Positions 54,593 through 63,657 of a DNA stretch of 64,000 nt are shown piece after piece. Where the stretch lies: the NCBI RefSeq assembly GCF_002252585.1, contig NZ_NQLD01000012.1; one strand, 5' to 3'. A program made the position numbers and the translations under genes. The DNA is from Methanocatella intestini (GTDB taxonomy: Archaea; Methanobacteriota; Methanobacteria; Methanobacteriales; Methanobacteriaceae). The notes under the pieces are model-generated. The model was not told where the DNA came from, made no database searches, and was given only the letters and a program-made list of their open reading frames with translations. How positions within the stretch are numbered: the stretch's first letter is position 1; each line of letters begins with the position of its first letter.

Positions 54593-55134
54593 AGATAATT
54601 ATCTGCTCTTTTTTCAAAGTATGCTTTTGGATGAGCGCAAACCGGACATTTTTCAGGCGCTTCTTTTCCTTTAAAGATATGTCCGCAGTTTCCACAAATC
54701 CAAACAATTTCTTCTTCTTTTACAAATACGCTGCCTTCCTCAACTTTTTTGAGTAAAACATCATAACGTTCGTTGTGTTCTTTTTCAATAGCTCCAACAG
54801 CATCAAATAGATAAGCTATTTCATCAAATCCTTCTTCTCTGGCTTCTTTTGCAAAAGTTGGATACATACTGGTCCATTCGTGATTTTCGCCTTCAGCTGC
54901 ATCTTTAAGATTAGATGCAGTATCCAGAATACTGCCACCATGCAAGAGTTTAAACCAGATTTTAGCATGTTCCTTTTCATTATGTGAAGTTTCTGAAAAG
55001 ATATTTGAAATTTGAACATAACCGTCTTTTTTTGCCTGACTTGCATAGTATTCATATTTGGTATGAGCCTGTGACTCACCTGCAAAAGCAGCTTTCAAGT
55101 TTGCTTCAGTTTTTGTTCCTTTTAATTCTACCAT
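54589..55134 (-). CDS. rbr: rubrerythrin
   Basis: A 181-residue rubrerythrin. The N-terminal four-helix bundle carries the di-iron ligands: E in GTKTEANLKAAFAGESQAH, then ETSHNEKEHAKIW, EEGFDEIAYLFD and EKEHNERYD. The C-terminal rubredoxin-like domain has CGNCGHIF and CPVCAHPKAYFE. It reduces hydrogen peroxide with electrons from rubredoxin or a flavoprotein and protects the strict anaerobe from oxygen. The start is ATG 55134 with AGAGGTT upstream. All ligands are in place. Confidence 0.96.
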   Translation of the reverse strand: MVELKGTKTEANLKAAFAGESQAHTKYEYYASQAKKDGYVQISNIFSETSHNEKEHAKIWFKLLHGGSILDTASNLKDAAEGENHEWTSMYPTFAKEAREEGFDEIAYLFDAVGAIEKEHNERYDVLLKKVEEGSVFVKEEEIVWICGNCGHIFKGKEAPEKCPVCAHPKAYFEKRADNYL

Positions 55135-55265
55135 ATAAAAAACCTCTTTAATTAAGAATAAACAATTATTATAAATAAATTTTTCGAAAATTTTTAAAAA
55201 GAAATATCAATAACAATTTATATACATATTTATACAGATTCAATTTACAATAGAGGTGAAAACAA

Positions 55266-55970
55266 ATGAGCAAATATTGCCCAAAATGTGGAAATGAACT
55301 GCCTGATGATGCACAATTTTGTAATGAATGCGGATATTCTGTTTTAGTCGATGACAATTCTCCAGTGAAAGAAACTCCTAAAAAAGTTCAAAAAACCGAA
55401 GAAACTGAAACTTCTAAAAAAGATATAGATGAATTATTATTTAATGAAGCTCCGGCTGAAGCTAAATCCGACGACAATATGGATTCCAAAATATTCAGCA
55501 GCAAAGCTTCATTTAATCTCTCTAAAAATAAAATATTAATTCCTGTTGCAGTTATAGTTATTATAATTATAGGAATAGCCATTTTTAGCAGTAATCTATT
55601 TTACAATCCAGACAGTATCTCCATAACAATTACAGATATTTCAGGAACTAGTGATGAAAGCGGTTATTATTACAATGTCAATGCTATTTTTAATAATCTT
55701 CCGTCAAATACTCAGGGTTACTTCTTAAAAACAACATATTATGACAGTAATGGAAACGCATTAGCTACTACAACTGAAGGATTAAATACGGTAGATAATA
55801 ATGAATACGGTTCTTATTTCGGATTTTACAACAGTCATAAATATTTAGCTATAGATCATGCCAAAATTGAGATTATACATGACGGCAATGTCGTAAAAGA
55901 AGCTACCGGTAATTTTGATATGAACAAATCAGATTTCTCAATAGATAATAACAACACTACTCAATCTTAA
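55266..55970 (+). CDS. zinc-ribbon, single-pass membrane protein with FxLYD-like outer domain
   Basis: A 234-residue protein. Residues 4-24 form a zinc ribbon (CPKCG/CNECG). A charged linker leads to a membrane helix (ILIPVAVIVIIIIGIAIFSSNLF, about 97-119). The C-terminal domain (SISITITDISGTSDESGYYY ... LKTTYYDSNGNALATTTEG) resembles FxLYD/beta-sandwich domains and probably lies outside the cell. A good ribosome binding site (AGAGGTGA) precedes the ATG, and TTTATATAC lies about 50 bases upstream. The domain is related in type to the tail of 57965-58714. Function is unknown. Confidence 0.82.
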   Translation: MSKYCPKCGNELPDDAQFCNECGYSVLVDDNSPVKETPKKVQKTEETETSKKDIDELLFNEAPAEAKSDDNMDSKIFSSKASFNLSKNKILIPVAVIVIIIIGIAIFSSNLFYNPDSISITITDISGTSDESGYYYNVNAIFNNLPSNTQGYFLKTTYYDSNGNALATTTEGLNTVDNNEYGSYFGFYNSHKYLAIDHAKIEIIHDGNVVKEATGNFDMNKSDFSIDNNNTTQS

Positions 55971-56198
55971 GAGAAATCTTTTAATTTACTTTTTTATAAA
56001 AATATTCTGTTTTTTTAAACACATGTTTAAATTTTATTCTATAAAATTAAATAAGACACATAATCCATCATTAATGAAAATAAAACAATACAACTTATTT
56101 TAAGAAAAATCAATAAGCAAATTTTATATAATACAAAAGGCATATTATAAATCGTGATAAATATACTTCGTTATATTTATATTAAGAGGCGAGTATTT

Positions 56199-56963
56199 AT
56201 GAACAACGATATGAATGGAAAAGTAACGATAATAACTGGTGGAGGAAAAGGAATCGGATTTGGTATAGCTACAGCATTTGCAAAAGCAGGGTCAAACCTT
56301 GCAATTACAGGCAGAACTGAATCCACACTTTTAAAAGCAAAAGAAGAACTTGAAGACAAATATGATATAAAAGTATTGTCTATTGTAGCTGACGGTGGAT
56401 ATGAAGACCAGGTAAAAGATGCAATAAAACAAGTTGTTGATGAATATGGAAGAATTGATGTATTAATAAACAATGCACAAGCTTCCAAATCAGGATTAAA
56501 ACTTGTAGAACATACAAAAGAAGACTTTGATTTAGCCATCAACTCAGGATTATATGCAGTATTTAATTTTATGAAATATGCTCATCCATATCTTAAAGAA
56601 AGCAAAGGTTCTGTAATCAACTTTGCATCAGGTGCCGGATTGTTTGGAAGAGACGGACAATCATCATATGCTGCTGCAAAAGAAGGAATCAGAGGTATGT
56701 CAAGAGTAGCTGCAACAGAATGGGGTTGTGACGGAATCAACATCAATGTTGTATGTCCACTTGTAATGACTGCCCAATTAGAACAATGGAAAGAAGAATA
56801 TCCTGAAATTTATGAAAAAACAATACAAGGCATACCATTACAAAGATTTGGTGATGCTGAAAAAGATATTGGTGGAACCTGCTTATTCTTAGCATCGGAA
56901 GCTGCAAGCTACATCTCTGGAGAAACAATAACTCTCCAAGGCGGATCAGGTTTAAGACCATAA
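56199..56963 (+). CDS. short-chain dehydrogenase/reductase (SDR)
   Basis: A 254-residue classical SDR read from ATG 56199 (MNNDMNGKVTII), preceded by GAGGCGAG; the open frame to GTG 56154 adds a poorly conserved tail. The NAD(P)-binding motif is TGGGKGIGFG, followed by the NNAQ structural motif (usually NNAG). The catalytic block has S (INFASGAGLFG) and Y-x-x-x-K (SSYAAAKEG), with PLVMTAQ after it. The replacement of the NNAG glycine by Gln is unusual but found in some members. The substrate is unknown; the overall pattern is close to FabG-like 3-oxoacyl reductases or sugar dehydrogenases. It stands alone. Confidence 0.9.
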   Translation: MNNDMNGKVTIITGGGKGIGFGIATAFAKAGSNLAITGRTESTLLKAKEELEDKYDIKVLSIVADGGYEDQVKDAIKQVVDEYGRIDVLINNAQASKSGLKLVEHTKEDFDLAINSGLYAVFNFMKYAHPYLKESKGSVINFASGAGLFGRDGQSSYAAAKEGIRGMSRVAATEWGCDGININVVCPLVMTAQLEQWKEEYPEIYEKTIQGIPLQRFGDAEKDIGGTCLFLASEAASYISGETITLQGGSGLRP

Positions 56964-57120
56964 AGAAAAGATTCCTTTCTTTTCTTTTAAAACTTTTTTT
57001 ACATTGAAATTTTACTCCAGACATGTAATATAAACCATACATTTATATATGATGTAAACTTAATTTTACATAAGTAACATATATTTTACATAGTTGCTGA
57101 AAAATACTGGAGGAAAAAAT

Positions 57121-57936
57121 ATGATACTTGACATATACAATGACAGCATCAAATACTCAATAAAAAACTCAAAATCACTGTTTTACTTTGGACTAACATT
57201 ATTTTCAATATTTATCCTATGGATGGCATATCTCTTAATATTAATCCATTATCAGAATGCAAATTTAAATTTAAAATTTGCCAGTTTAATTGTACCGGCA
57301 GTACTTACATTAATCCCCGGATTTTTATTTTTAGGATATGAATACAAAATACTAGAAATCTCCACCTGCGGAATGATTAATGGAACAGATAAAGTGCCTG
57401 AATTCAATAACTTAAAGGAAATGTTAATAAACGGAGCAAAAGTATTTCTTGTTAAATTCATATACTTTGCAATTCCTATAATAATATTAGCTGTTAGCAA
57501 TATAGCATTTTTAAATCACATCTCCGGAGGAATAATCGGAACGGCAGGAGCAATCATATCCATAATATTGGGAATCATATTATACTTTGTAAGTTTCATA
57601 AGCCTGTCAAATATGGCTGCTCATAATAACTTTAAAAAAGCATTTGACTTTAAAGAAATAAAAGAAGTAATCTTAACAATAGGTCCTGCCAGATATATTT
57701 TATTTTACATAGGATTAACAGTAATAGAATGTGTAATTGCATTTGTACTGTTTACAATCACCATGATAGCTATGATGATTATCGGAACTTCAGGAATAAA
57801 TACACTAACATCACCAGAACCTCTCTGGTGGGTAATGTTTATTATTACAAATCTTATATTTACACTGATAATTGCATTAACTGAATTATTTAAAACACGT
57901 GGAATCGGTCTTATTTATGAACCAATAGAAGAATAA
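57121..57936 (+). CDS. DUF4013-type polytopic membrane protein
   Basis: A 271-residue protein read from ATG 57121, preceded by GGAGG at good distance. It has six hydrophobic segments. It starts MILDIYNDSIKYSIKNSKSL, which matches the N-terminal pattern of the three paralogues at 59777, 60788 and 61618 (S-x-KYP..D..K), with a conserved glycine-rich L-x-LGxGYxY near helix 2-3 (LFLGYEYKILE). The family is widespread in Methanobrevibacter-type methanogens; function is unknown. This member is the most divergent and lies on the other strand. Its end meets the terminator of the convergent gene. Confidence 0.8.
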   Translation: MILDIYNDSIKYSIKNSKSLFYFGLTLFSIFILWMAYLLILIHYQNANLNLKFASLIVPAVLTLIPGFLFLGYEYKILEISTCGMINGTDKVPEFNNLKEMLINGAKVFLVKFIYFAIPIIILAVSNIAFLNHISGGIIGTAGAIISIILGIILYFVSFISLSNMAAHNNFKKAFDFKEIKEVILTIGPARYILFYIGLTVIECVIAFVLFTITMIAMMIIGTSGINTLTSPEPLWWVMFIITNLIFTLIIALTELFKTRGIGLIYEPIEE

Positions 57937-57967
57937 AAAAGTGTTATCTTTAATCAGATAACACCTA
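57936..57967 (-). terminator. hairpin between convergent genes
   Basis: GTGTTATCT (57941-57949) pairs perfectly with AGATAACAC (57956-57964). On the minus strand TTTTTTATTC follows, so it mainly serves the 57965-58714 gene. It may also stop plus-strand transcripts. Confidence 0.75.
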
Positions 57968-58714
57968 ATTAATATTTACATTTTGAGTATAAATCGGATT
58001 ACTATTAATCTCGTTATATACTTCAATTACTGCTTTTGTAGGGATTTCATTTCCAAAATAAAATGCATCAATTGAATATTTGCCTGGATGAACATTATTT
58101 CCATTATAAGCATATGATTCATATAGTGTTAAATTATTAGAATTATAAAAACTAACTTTAACTTCCAAATAATCAAAATCTTTATCAACATTTAATGTTC
58201 CAGTTAAATCACCAGAAGTGGTGCCGTATTCATTAGATATAGATGCGCTTAAATCACTAAAAGATACAGAATCTGAAGCAGCCATACTATCTAAAATGCC
58301 TAAACCAACACTAACAAGTAAAAATAAAACAATTATGATAATAGTTAAAACAGGAATTAAAAAAAGCTTTTTATCTGTTGTAACTTCCTCTTTAGTTTGC
58401 ATATATTCAACAATTGCTAAAACACCAGCAACAACAAATATAACACAGCCAATTACGCCATAATAACCAATAGTTATAAAAAGACCAAGTCCAATAATTA
58501 TATATTGAATTGCAGCTATTCTAATATCCATCTTAGAAATATAAACTCCTAAAAGACCTAGAATAGCTATAATTATTGCTAAAGAACCATAAAATACAAA
58601 ATCTGAAACTAATCCAGATAAACTAAAAACATTTAACCCTTCAATTATACCAATAATTACAGCTATAACAGCTACAATTGTAGAAATTGTTTTTAAATTT
58701 AGAGTAATCTCCAT
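57965..58714 (-). CDS. membrane protein with C-terminal FxLYD-like domain
   Basis: A 249-residue protein. Residues 10-150 contain five hydrophobic helices (for example TISTIVAVIAVIIGIIEGL, ILGLLGVYISK, YIIIGLGLFITIGYYGVIG, LFLIPVLTIIIIVLFLLVSV). The C-terminal 95 residues form a beta-rich domain: GDLTGTLNVDKDFDYLEVKVSFYNSNNLT, then GKYSIDAFYFGNEIP, similar to FxLYD domains, probably outside the cell. It may sense or bind an envelope component, but there is no direct evidence. It is a single gene ended by a perfect hairpin. Confidence 0.75.
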   Translation of the reverse strand: MEITLNLKTISTIVAVIAVIIGIIEGLNVFSLSGLVSDFVFYGSLAIIIAILGLLGVYISKMDIRIAAIQYIIIGLGLFITIGYYGVIGCVIFVVAGVLAIVEYMQTKEEVTTDKKLFLIPVLTIIIIVLFLLVSVGLGILDSMAASDSVSFSDLSASISNEYGTTSGDLTGTLNVDKDFDYLEVKVSFYNSNNLTLYESYAYNGNNVHPGKYSIDAFYFGNEIPTKAVIEVYNEINSNPIYTQNVNIN

Positions 58715-58778
58715 AAAAAATCACCATATTACATAGTATTTATATGAAACATAGATAATATAGCTTTTTAAATAGAAA

Positions 58779-59135
58779 TTATTCTGCATCTACTTCAACA
58801 AAGATGTTTCTTCCCATTTCCTGAAGATATTCACTAACGTCTTCCTCAAATTCACCAATATAACTTAATTCATAAGGACTAACATTAGCATCTTCATAAA
58901 CAATAACAAGTGAGTTCCATTTTTGATAATAGTATATTTTATTTTTTAAAATAGATGTAGTTAGTGGACATCCTTCATCATTAACAGTACTTGGCAATTT
59001 AGTAAAGTATTCATGATGAAGATGCTGTTTATAAGTACTTTCAAAAGGACACATGTCAGCTATCTGATTTACTAACTCACAATCCACCATATCTGCATGA
59101 TAATCATTATCATTAATGGTTATTTTAAATTTCAT
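58779..59135 (-). CDS. cyclophilin-like fold protein
   Basis: A 118-residue protein. Family features of small cyclophilin-like (Cyclophil_like) domains are visible: an N-terminal strand pair (FKITINDNDYHADMVD), a middle block with LPSTVNDEGCP, a YYQKWNSLVIVYED strand (family pattern YYxPWxxLxIxY), and the end IGEFEEDVSEYL. These proteins have no peptidyl-prolyl isomerase residues and often lie beside flavin reductases. The next gene upstream on the same strand (59245-59784) is such a reductase, about 110 bases away. Function is unknown. Confidence 0.7.
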   Translation of the reverse strand: MKFKITINDNDYHADMVDCELVNQIADMCPFESTYKQHLHHEYFTKLPSTVNDEGCPLTTSILKNKIYYYQKWNSLVIVYEDANVSPYELSYIGEFEEDVSEYLQEMGRNIFVEVDAE

Positions 59136-59244
59136 TTACTTCACCTTATTACATAATATGTTTTAAACAATATTTAATACTATCTTAAAAAAAAACAGTG
59201 AAGTGAAGTTAAAAATAGTAAATAAATGTGAAATTAATCACAAA

Positions 59245-59784
59245 TTAAATGTTTTTTCCAAATTCAAAAGCTTGCTTTAAAGCATTTTCATTATGGTTAA
59301 TTTCACCTTCACTTTCAGCATTTAAACCAAAAACAATGCCTTTTTCAGATTTAACACCAATGCAATTTAAAAATCCTCTTAACTCACAAACTGCAGGATC
59401 CAATGATTTTTGATTATCAGTAGCTGCTGAAAATAAGAAATAATAATCTTTATCACATAACTGTTTAGTTTTTGGAGTTAATCTGTCAATCATTGTTTTC
59501 ATCTGTCCGCTGATTGTATTGAAATAAATAGGACTTGCAAATACAATAATGTCTGCATCTGCCATATCCTCTAAAATCTCAGACATATCATCATGAATAA
59601 CACATTCTCCAGAAGATACACAACCTAAACAGCCTTTACAATAATTAATAAATCTCATTGGAAATGAAATTTTTTTAACTTCATTTCCAGCATCTTCTGC
59701 TCCTTTTTTAAATTCTTTAGCTAATATATCACTATTTCCACTTACACGGGGACTGCCATGTAATATAACTACTTTTTTACTCAT
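59245..59784 (-). CDS. flavodoxin-like NAD(P)H:FMN reductase / iron-sulfur flavoprotein type
   Basis: A 179-residue flavoprotein read from ATG 59784 (MSKKVVILHGSPR), with GGTGA before it; an ATG at 59796 lies upstream. The FMN phosphate loop is LHGSPRVSGNSD. The region YCKGCLGCVSSGECVIHDD has the compact cysteine motif found in iron-sulfur flavoproteins of methanogens, and SPIYFNTISGQMKTMIDR binds the isoalloxazine. It probably carries electrons in oxidative-stress or other redox reactions. It overlaps the end of the DUF4013 gene (59777) by eight bases, so it is co-transcribed. Confidence 0.88.
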   Translation of the reverse strand: MSKKVVILHGSPRVSGNSDILAKEFKKGAEDAGNEVKKISFPMRFINYCKGCLGCVSSGECVIHDDMSEILEDMADADIIVFASPIYFNTISGQMKTMIDRLTPKTKQLCDKDYYFLFSAATDNQKSLDPAVCELRGFLNCIGVKSEKGIVFGLNAESEGEINHNENALKQAFEFGKNI

Positions 59785-60700
59785 CTTTTTCACCATACAT
59801 ACTGTCTATTGTATCTTCCTTTTTACTTTCAATAATTTTTTCATATTCCTCTAAAACATCAGTCTTTTCAGCCTTTGAAGTATCTTCTAAAACATTATCT
59901 TTAATATTCTCCTGATTTTTATTGATTTTATAAGCATCAGAATATAATAAACCTACTGAATATGAATTAAATAATCTTGTAAATGTTAACATGAAAAATG
60001 CGGCTATAATAACTCCAACATATGGAATAAGCATTATTCCTACTGAAATTATAAAAAATATCATATCTAAAACACATATTACAATAAACCATCCGACAGT
60101 TTTAAACCAGCCTATTTTTCCAATATCATTAAAAACTTCAAATAAGTCCAAACCGTCAGTTATACTGTTGTTAGCTAACATTCTTGCAATTCCCAAATTA
60201 GTAAAAATTATTTGAATAACCAAAACAATAACAGTTACTGAAAATGTAATGAAAACAGCAAACATGAAACTGGAAAGCAATGCTGGCGGAATATCTGCAT
60301 TTCCATACTGAATATAAGGAGCTATATTAGTCCATATTTCCAATATCCCAGTTCCAAAAACTGTAATAAAAATAATAATTAACGGAATAATTGTATAAAC
60401 TAAACCTATAACAAGATATTTGAAAAAGTTTAAAATATCTCTACCTACTTTAAAATCAGGAATTTCCTCTTTAACATTAATCCCACATTTGATTACAGAA
60501 ACAGAATAACCTGTAAGATACATTGAAATTATACCTCCAATTAAAGTAGCTACAATAACTACCCACGGATTATCCGCACCAAATGAAGAGCAAATTGAAC
60601 TTAAAAAAGAAAAAACAGTTAAAACTCCAAGCATTGCAAACTTGTTATAGTCACATAACGGATATAAAAATGATTTTTTAATATTTTCCCCTAAATTCAT
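59777..60700 (-). CDS. DUF4013-type membrane protein
   Basis: A 307-residue polytopic membrane protein with about six helices. It starts MNLGENIKKSFLYPLCDYNKF and has the conserved YLTGYSVSVIKCGI and IPDFKVGRDILNFFKYL blocks seen in its paralogues (GYGLDVVKYG.. LPDF; GYGVSIVKNAI.. IPDF). A cytosolic, acidic tail of about 55 residues is unique to this member (KAEKTDVLEEYEKIIESKKED). It is followed, with overlap, by the flavoprotein gene. Function is unknown. Confidence 0.85.
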   Translation of the reverse strand: MNLGENIKKSFLYPLCDYNKFAMLGVLTVFSFLSSICSSFGADNPWVVIVATLIGGIISMYLTGYSVSVIKCGINVKEEIPDFKVGRDILNFFKYLVIGLVYTIIPLIIIFITVFGTGILEIWTNIAPYIQYGNADIPPALLSSFMFAVFITFSVTVIVLVIQIIFTNLGIARMLANNSITDGLDLFEVFNDIGKIGWFKTVGWFIVICVLDMIFFIISVGIMLIPYVGVIIAAFFMLTFTRLFNSYSVGLLYSDAYKINKNQENIKDNVLEDTSKAEKTDVLEEYEKIIESKKEDTIDSMYGEKDE

Positions 60701-60787
60701 ATTAACAACCTCTTAAAAATAAAAAGTTCCGTATGTAAATATTTAATAGTAAAGCTATATTAAATTTTAGATAAAAAAATAAATGGT

Positions 60788-61540
60788 TTATATATTTGAA
60801 TATAATAAACCGACACATCTGTAATAAAATAAATAGAAATAAGATATAACAATAAATGAAGCAATAATTGAACCGGCAAATGGGATAATCATTGAAATTC
60901 CAACTCCAGCAAGAATTATAATAAAACCAGCAATCATCAATACAATTAACCATCCGATGCTTTTAGCTATTCCTATCTTTTTTAAATCTTTAAAAACTTT
61001 AGAAAGATTCACTGCTTCAAAAATATCATCATATTTAGCCAGTCTGGCCATTCCAATATTAGCAAATAACATGAAAACTATAGAAAGTACAACTGCTATA
61101 ATAAATGTAACTGCCATTGAAGTTAAAAATGAATTTGAAATTGAATACATTCCAGTTTCATAATATGATTTCATTATTCCAGCTAAAGACTGTAAAAATC
61201 CTGATAAATAAGCCGTAATATATATAAGAATTAATGGAACTATCAAGTAACAGAACTGAATTACAAAAAGTTTTAAACCGTTAACAAAACCTGTTTTAAA
61301 ATCAAAATCAGGTAACTCATTAGCCTGCTTAAATCCATATTTCACAACATCCAATCCATAACCTAAAACTAAAATAATTGCAACAAATGAAACAACATTT
61401 AAAATTATCTGTAAAACTGAACTGTTAGCTGCTGAAACATTAAGAGTAGCTAAAACAACAATAATACCGAATATTGCAAATTTTTTAATATCAATAATTG
61501 GATATTTAAATGAATCACTAAAAATCTCACTTATATTCAT
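60788..61540 (-). CDS. DUF4013-type membrane protein
   Basis: A 250-residue polytopic membrane protein starting MNISEIFSDSFKYPIIDIKKFA, the family N-terminus. It has the conserved GYGLDVVKYGFKQANELPDFDF segment and ends with helices and VGLLYS. It is one of four paralogues in the window, with 59777-60700 and 61618-62391 next to it on the same strand, an obvious tandem array. The long gaps between them (77-87 bases) suggest separate promoters or leaders. Function is unknown. Confidence 0.85.
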   Translation of the reverse strand: MNISEIFSDSFKYPIIDIKKFAIFGIIVVLATLNVSAANSSVLQIILNVVSFVAIILVLGYGLDVVKYGFKQANELPDFDFKTGFVNGLKLFVIQFCYLIVPLILIYITAYLSGFLQSLAGIMKSYYETGMYSISNSFLTSMAVTFIIAVVLSIVFMLFANIGMARLAKYDDIFEAVNLSKVFKDLKKIGIAKSIGWLIVLMIAGFIIILAGVGISMIIPFAGSIIASFIVISYFYLFYYRCVGLLYSNI

Positions 61541-61617
61541 CTAAAACACTCTCCAATGAAATAATATTGATAATTAACTATTTAAAATTAATCATCAAAA
61601 AAAGAAAAAAATTGGTT

Positions 61618-62391
61618 TTATTCTATATATGAATATAATAAACCAACTGATCTGTATGCAACAAATAAATTATATGTTGAAACTAAAAATGCTGAAATTA
61701 AAAAACCGATATATGGAATTGATGTAAGAATCATACTAATAAAAGTAATAATAGATATAATTACAATTAATAAAACCATCCATCCTATAATTTTACCAAT
61801 ACCTATCCTTTTTAAATCACGAGCTGCTTCAGGAATATCAACACCTTCAGACAAACTGTTATATTTAGCCAATCTGCAGACACCCATATATAACAATAAT
61901 GTGAAAATAACCAATAAAATAATACCTATAATAACAGTTATTGCTGCAGAACTTACTAAAGACATAGCAACATCTTCAGGAACCATATTTACAAAATCAG
62001 GTCCGTATTGAGAAGCATAAGCCATAACTTCCATGATCTGATTAAAGAAACCAGATGCAAAAGCTATAATAACAGTAATTATAAATGGAATGATATAGTA
62101 TACAATAGCTAGTATTATCATTTTTATTCCGTCAATCAAATTTGTCTGCAAATCAAAATCAGGAATTTCATCAGATCTTATAATAGCATTTTTTACAATA
62201 CTTACACCATATCCGCCAGCTATAATAGAAGCTATAAGACCTATAATACCTAAAATTAAAGTAAGGGTTTCATTTCCAAGATCCAAAGAACCTAATGAAG
62301 ATATAGCCATTATAACTCCAAGTATACAAAACTTAGTCATATCTGAAAATGGATATTTTAAAGAATCAGTAAAAATCTCAGTTAAACTCAT
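61618..62391 (-). CDS. DUF4013-type membrane protein
   Basis: A 257-residue polytopic membrane protein. ATG 62391 (MSLTEIFTDSLKYPFSDMTKF) is preceded by AAAGGAGG and matches the paralogues' start; the longer frame to 62436 is not supported. Conserved parts are GGYGVSIVKNAIIRSDEIPDFDL, a central long loop with MEVMAYASQYGPDFVN, and the end FVAYRSVGLLYSYIE. It is the closest relative of 60788-61540. Function is unknown; an envelope or transport role is plausible. Confidence 0.86.
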   Translation of the reverse strand: MSLTEIFTDSLKYPFSDMTKFCILGVIMAISSLGSLDLGNETLTLILGIIGLIASIIAGGYGVSIVKNAIIRSDEIPDFDLQTNLIDGIKMIILAIVYYIIPFIITVIIAFASGFFNQIMEVMAYASQYGPDFVNMVPEDVAMSLVSSAAITVIIGIILLVIFTLLLYMGVCRLAKYNSLSEGVDIPEAARDLKRIGIGKIIGWMVLLIVIISIITFISMILTSIPYIGFLISAFLVSTYNLFVAYRSVGLLYSYIE

Positions 62392-62610
62392 TTTAAATAC
62401 CTCCTTTCCAAGTAATTTACATGAAAAACACTCCAATTAAGAGTTAATATATATTTATTGAAAAATAACTATTTAAACATATTGTATAAAATATTAAAGA
62501 AACTTAAAAAAATGCAATGGGTTTTAAATAATGATAAAGCAGTTACCTAAAAATTCAACAAACCGCTGCACTGATACAATAAAACAAAAGCTAAAAATAA
62601 AAAAAGAAGA

Positions 62611-62640
62611 AAAAATTATCTAATTAAAGATAATTAAATT
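62611..62640 (-). terminator. terminator of mch
   Basis: On the minus strand AATTATCT pairs with AGATAATT (62628-62635 with 62614-62621), followed by TTTTTCTTCTTTTTTT. It is AT-only but well formed. Confidence 0.7.
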
Positions 62641-63611
62641 TAGTTATCTACACCAAAGGATTTTTTAAGTAAATCTACGTTTACATATCCTTCTTTGTAG
62701 ACTTTACCAGTAGTTAAATCATTAATAACTACTTCTGCAGGAGCAAACATTCCTTTGTCGATTTTGTAGAAGTCAAATTCAGCTTCTTTAAATACATCGA
62801 AGAATGGTTTACCATATCCGTCAGCTGCAGATGAAGGTAATTTAGCTGCAACATCAGCTATATCATCATTTTCATCAGATTCAACATAGTAGTAAGTTCT
62901 TCCACCAAATAAAACTGCATCGTTAGTTTTACCCATAGCTTTAAGTCCGTCAGGGTCAATTGGTGCAATAGGAGCAATACCTGCAGCATGTTTTACTTTA
63001 GTTACATCAAATTTAATAGCTTCCAACATTTTGTAGGTTCCGTTTTCAACAACCCTTCCGGAAATTTGGATAGAACCAACAAGAGAAGAGGTAGGAGCTA
63101 CAAGTAAATAAACATCTTTAACATCCACATTACATTCATCAGCAATGTATTGTGCAACATCTTCACCAGGCAATACATCAGCTTCTAAAGTTAAAATAGC
63201 TAAATCAGCTTCTGTGTCTTCATAACCAATTTCTTCATAGGTTTCAGCCGGTTTTTTACAGATTGCTCTAGCAGGACCGGAACCAAGTGCAAAGAAATCT
63301 CCTACAGATACAGACCATCCTGCTTTTTGAGATCCTAATGTGGAAATAGCTGGAGAATCTGTTTTAATTTTTACTGAAGGAAGAGCGAATTTTTCAGATA
63401 AATCACCAGGAATAGAAATTCCAACATCAGCAAGACCACCAAGACAAACTTTAGTGTAAAGTTCACCTGCTTTGAAACTTCCATCAACATTTACACCACA
63501 ATCAATAATTGTAGCACCATTTGACAATTGACTAACAGCAATGTTTAATTCATCTTGTTTTTCAATCATTACATCTACGGTTTTTTTAGCTTCTAAGTTT
63601 ACACTTACCAT
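62640..63611 (-). CDS. mch: methenyltetrahydromethanopterin cyclohydrolase
   Basis: A 323-residue Mch, a cytosolic trimeric enzyme of the methanogenesis pathway. It interconverts formyl- and methenyl-tetrahydromethanopterin, the third step from CO2. Family blocks are present: SVNLEAKKTVDVMIEK at the start, GATIIDCGVNVDGSFKAGELYTKVCLGGLADVGI, and SVGDFFALGSGPARAICKKP (the substrate pocket), with PTSSLVGSIQISGRVVE later. Length is normal. GAGGTT precedes the ATG and a TATA-like AAATATATTTTA lies about 30 bases upstream. It is a firm marker that the organism is a methanogen. Confidence 0.98.
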   Translation of the reverse strand: MVSVNLEAKKTVDVMIEKQDELNIAVSQLSNGATIIDCGVNVDGSFKAGELYTKVCLGGLADVGISIPGDLSEKFALPSVKIKTDSPAISTLGSQKAGWSVSVGDFFALGSGPARAICKKPAETYEEIGYEDTEADLAILTLEADVLPGEDVAQYIADECNVDVKDVYLLVAPTSSLVGSIQISGRVVENGTYKMLEAIKFDVTKVKHAAGIAPIAPIDPDGLKAMGKTNDAVLFGGRTYYYVESDENDDIADVAAKLPSSAADGYGKPFFDVFKEAEFDFYKIDKGMFAPAEVVINDLTTGKVYKEGYVNVDLLKKSFGVDN

Positions 63612-63634
63612 TATTTAACCTCATAATTTACTAA

Positions 63635-63650
63635 AATAAAATATATTTTT
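63635..63650 (-). promoter_or_regulatory. TATA-like element of mch
   Basis: On the minus strand AAAAATATATTTTATT is centred about 30 bases before the start codon. A short leader with GAGGTT follows. Confidence 0.45.
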
Positions 63651-63657
63651 ATTACTA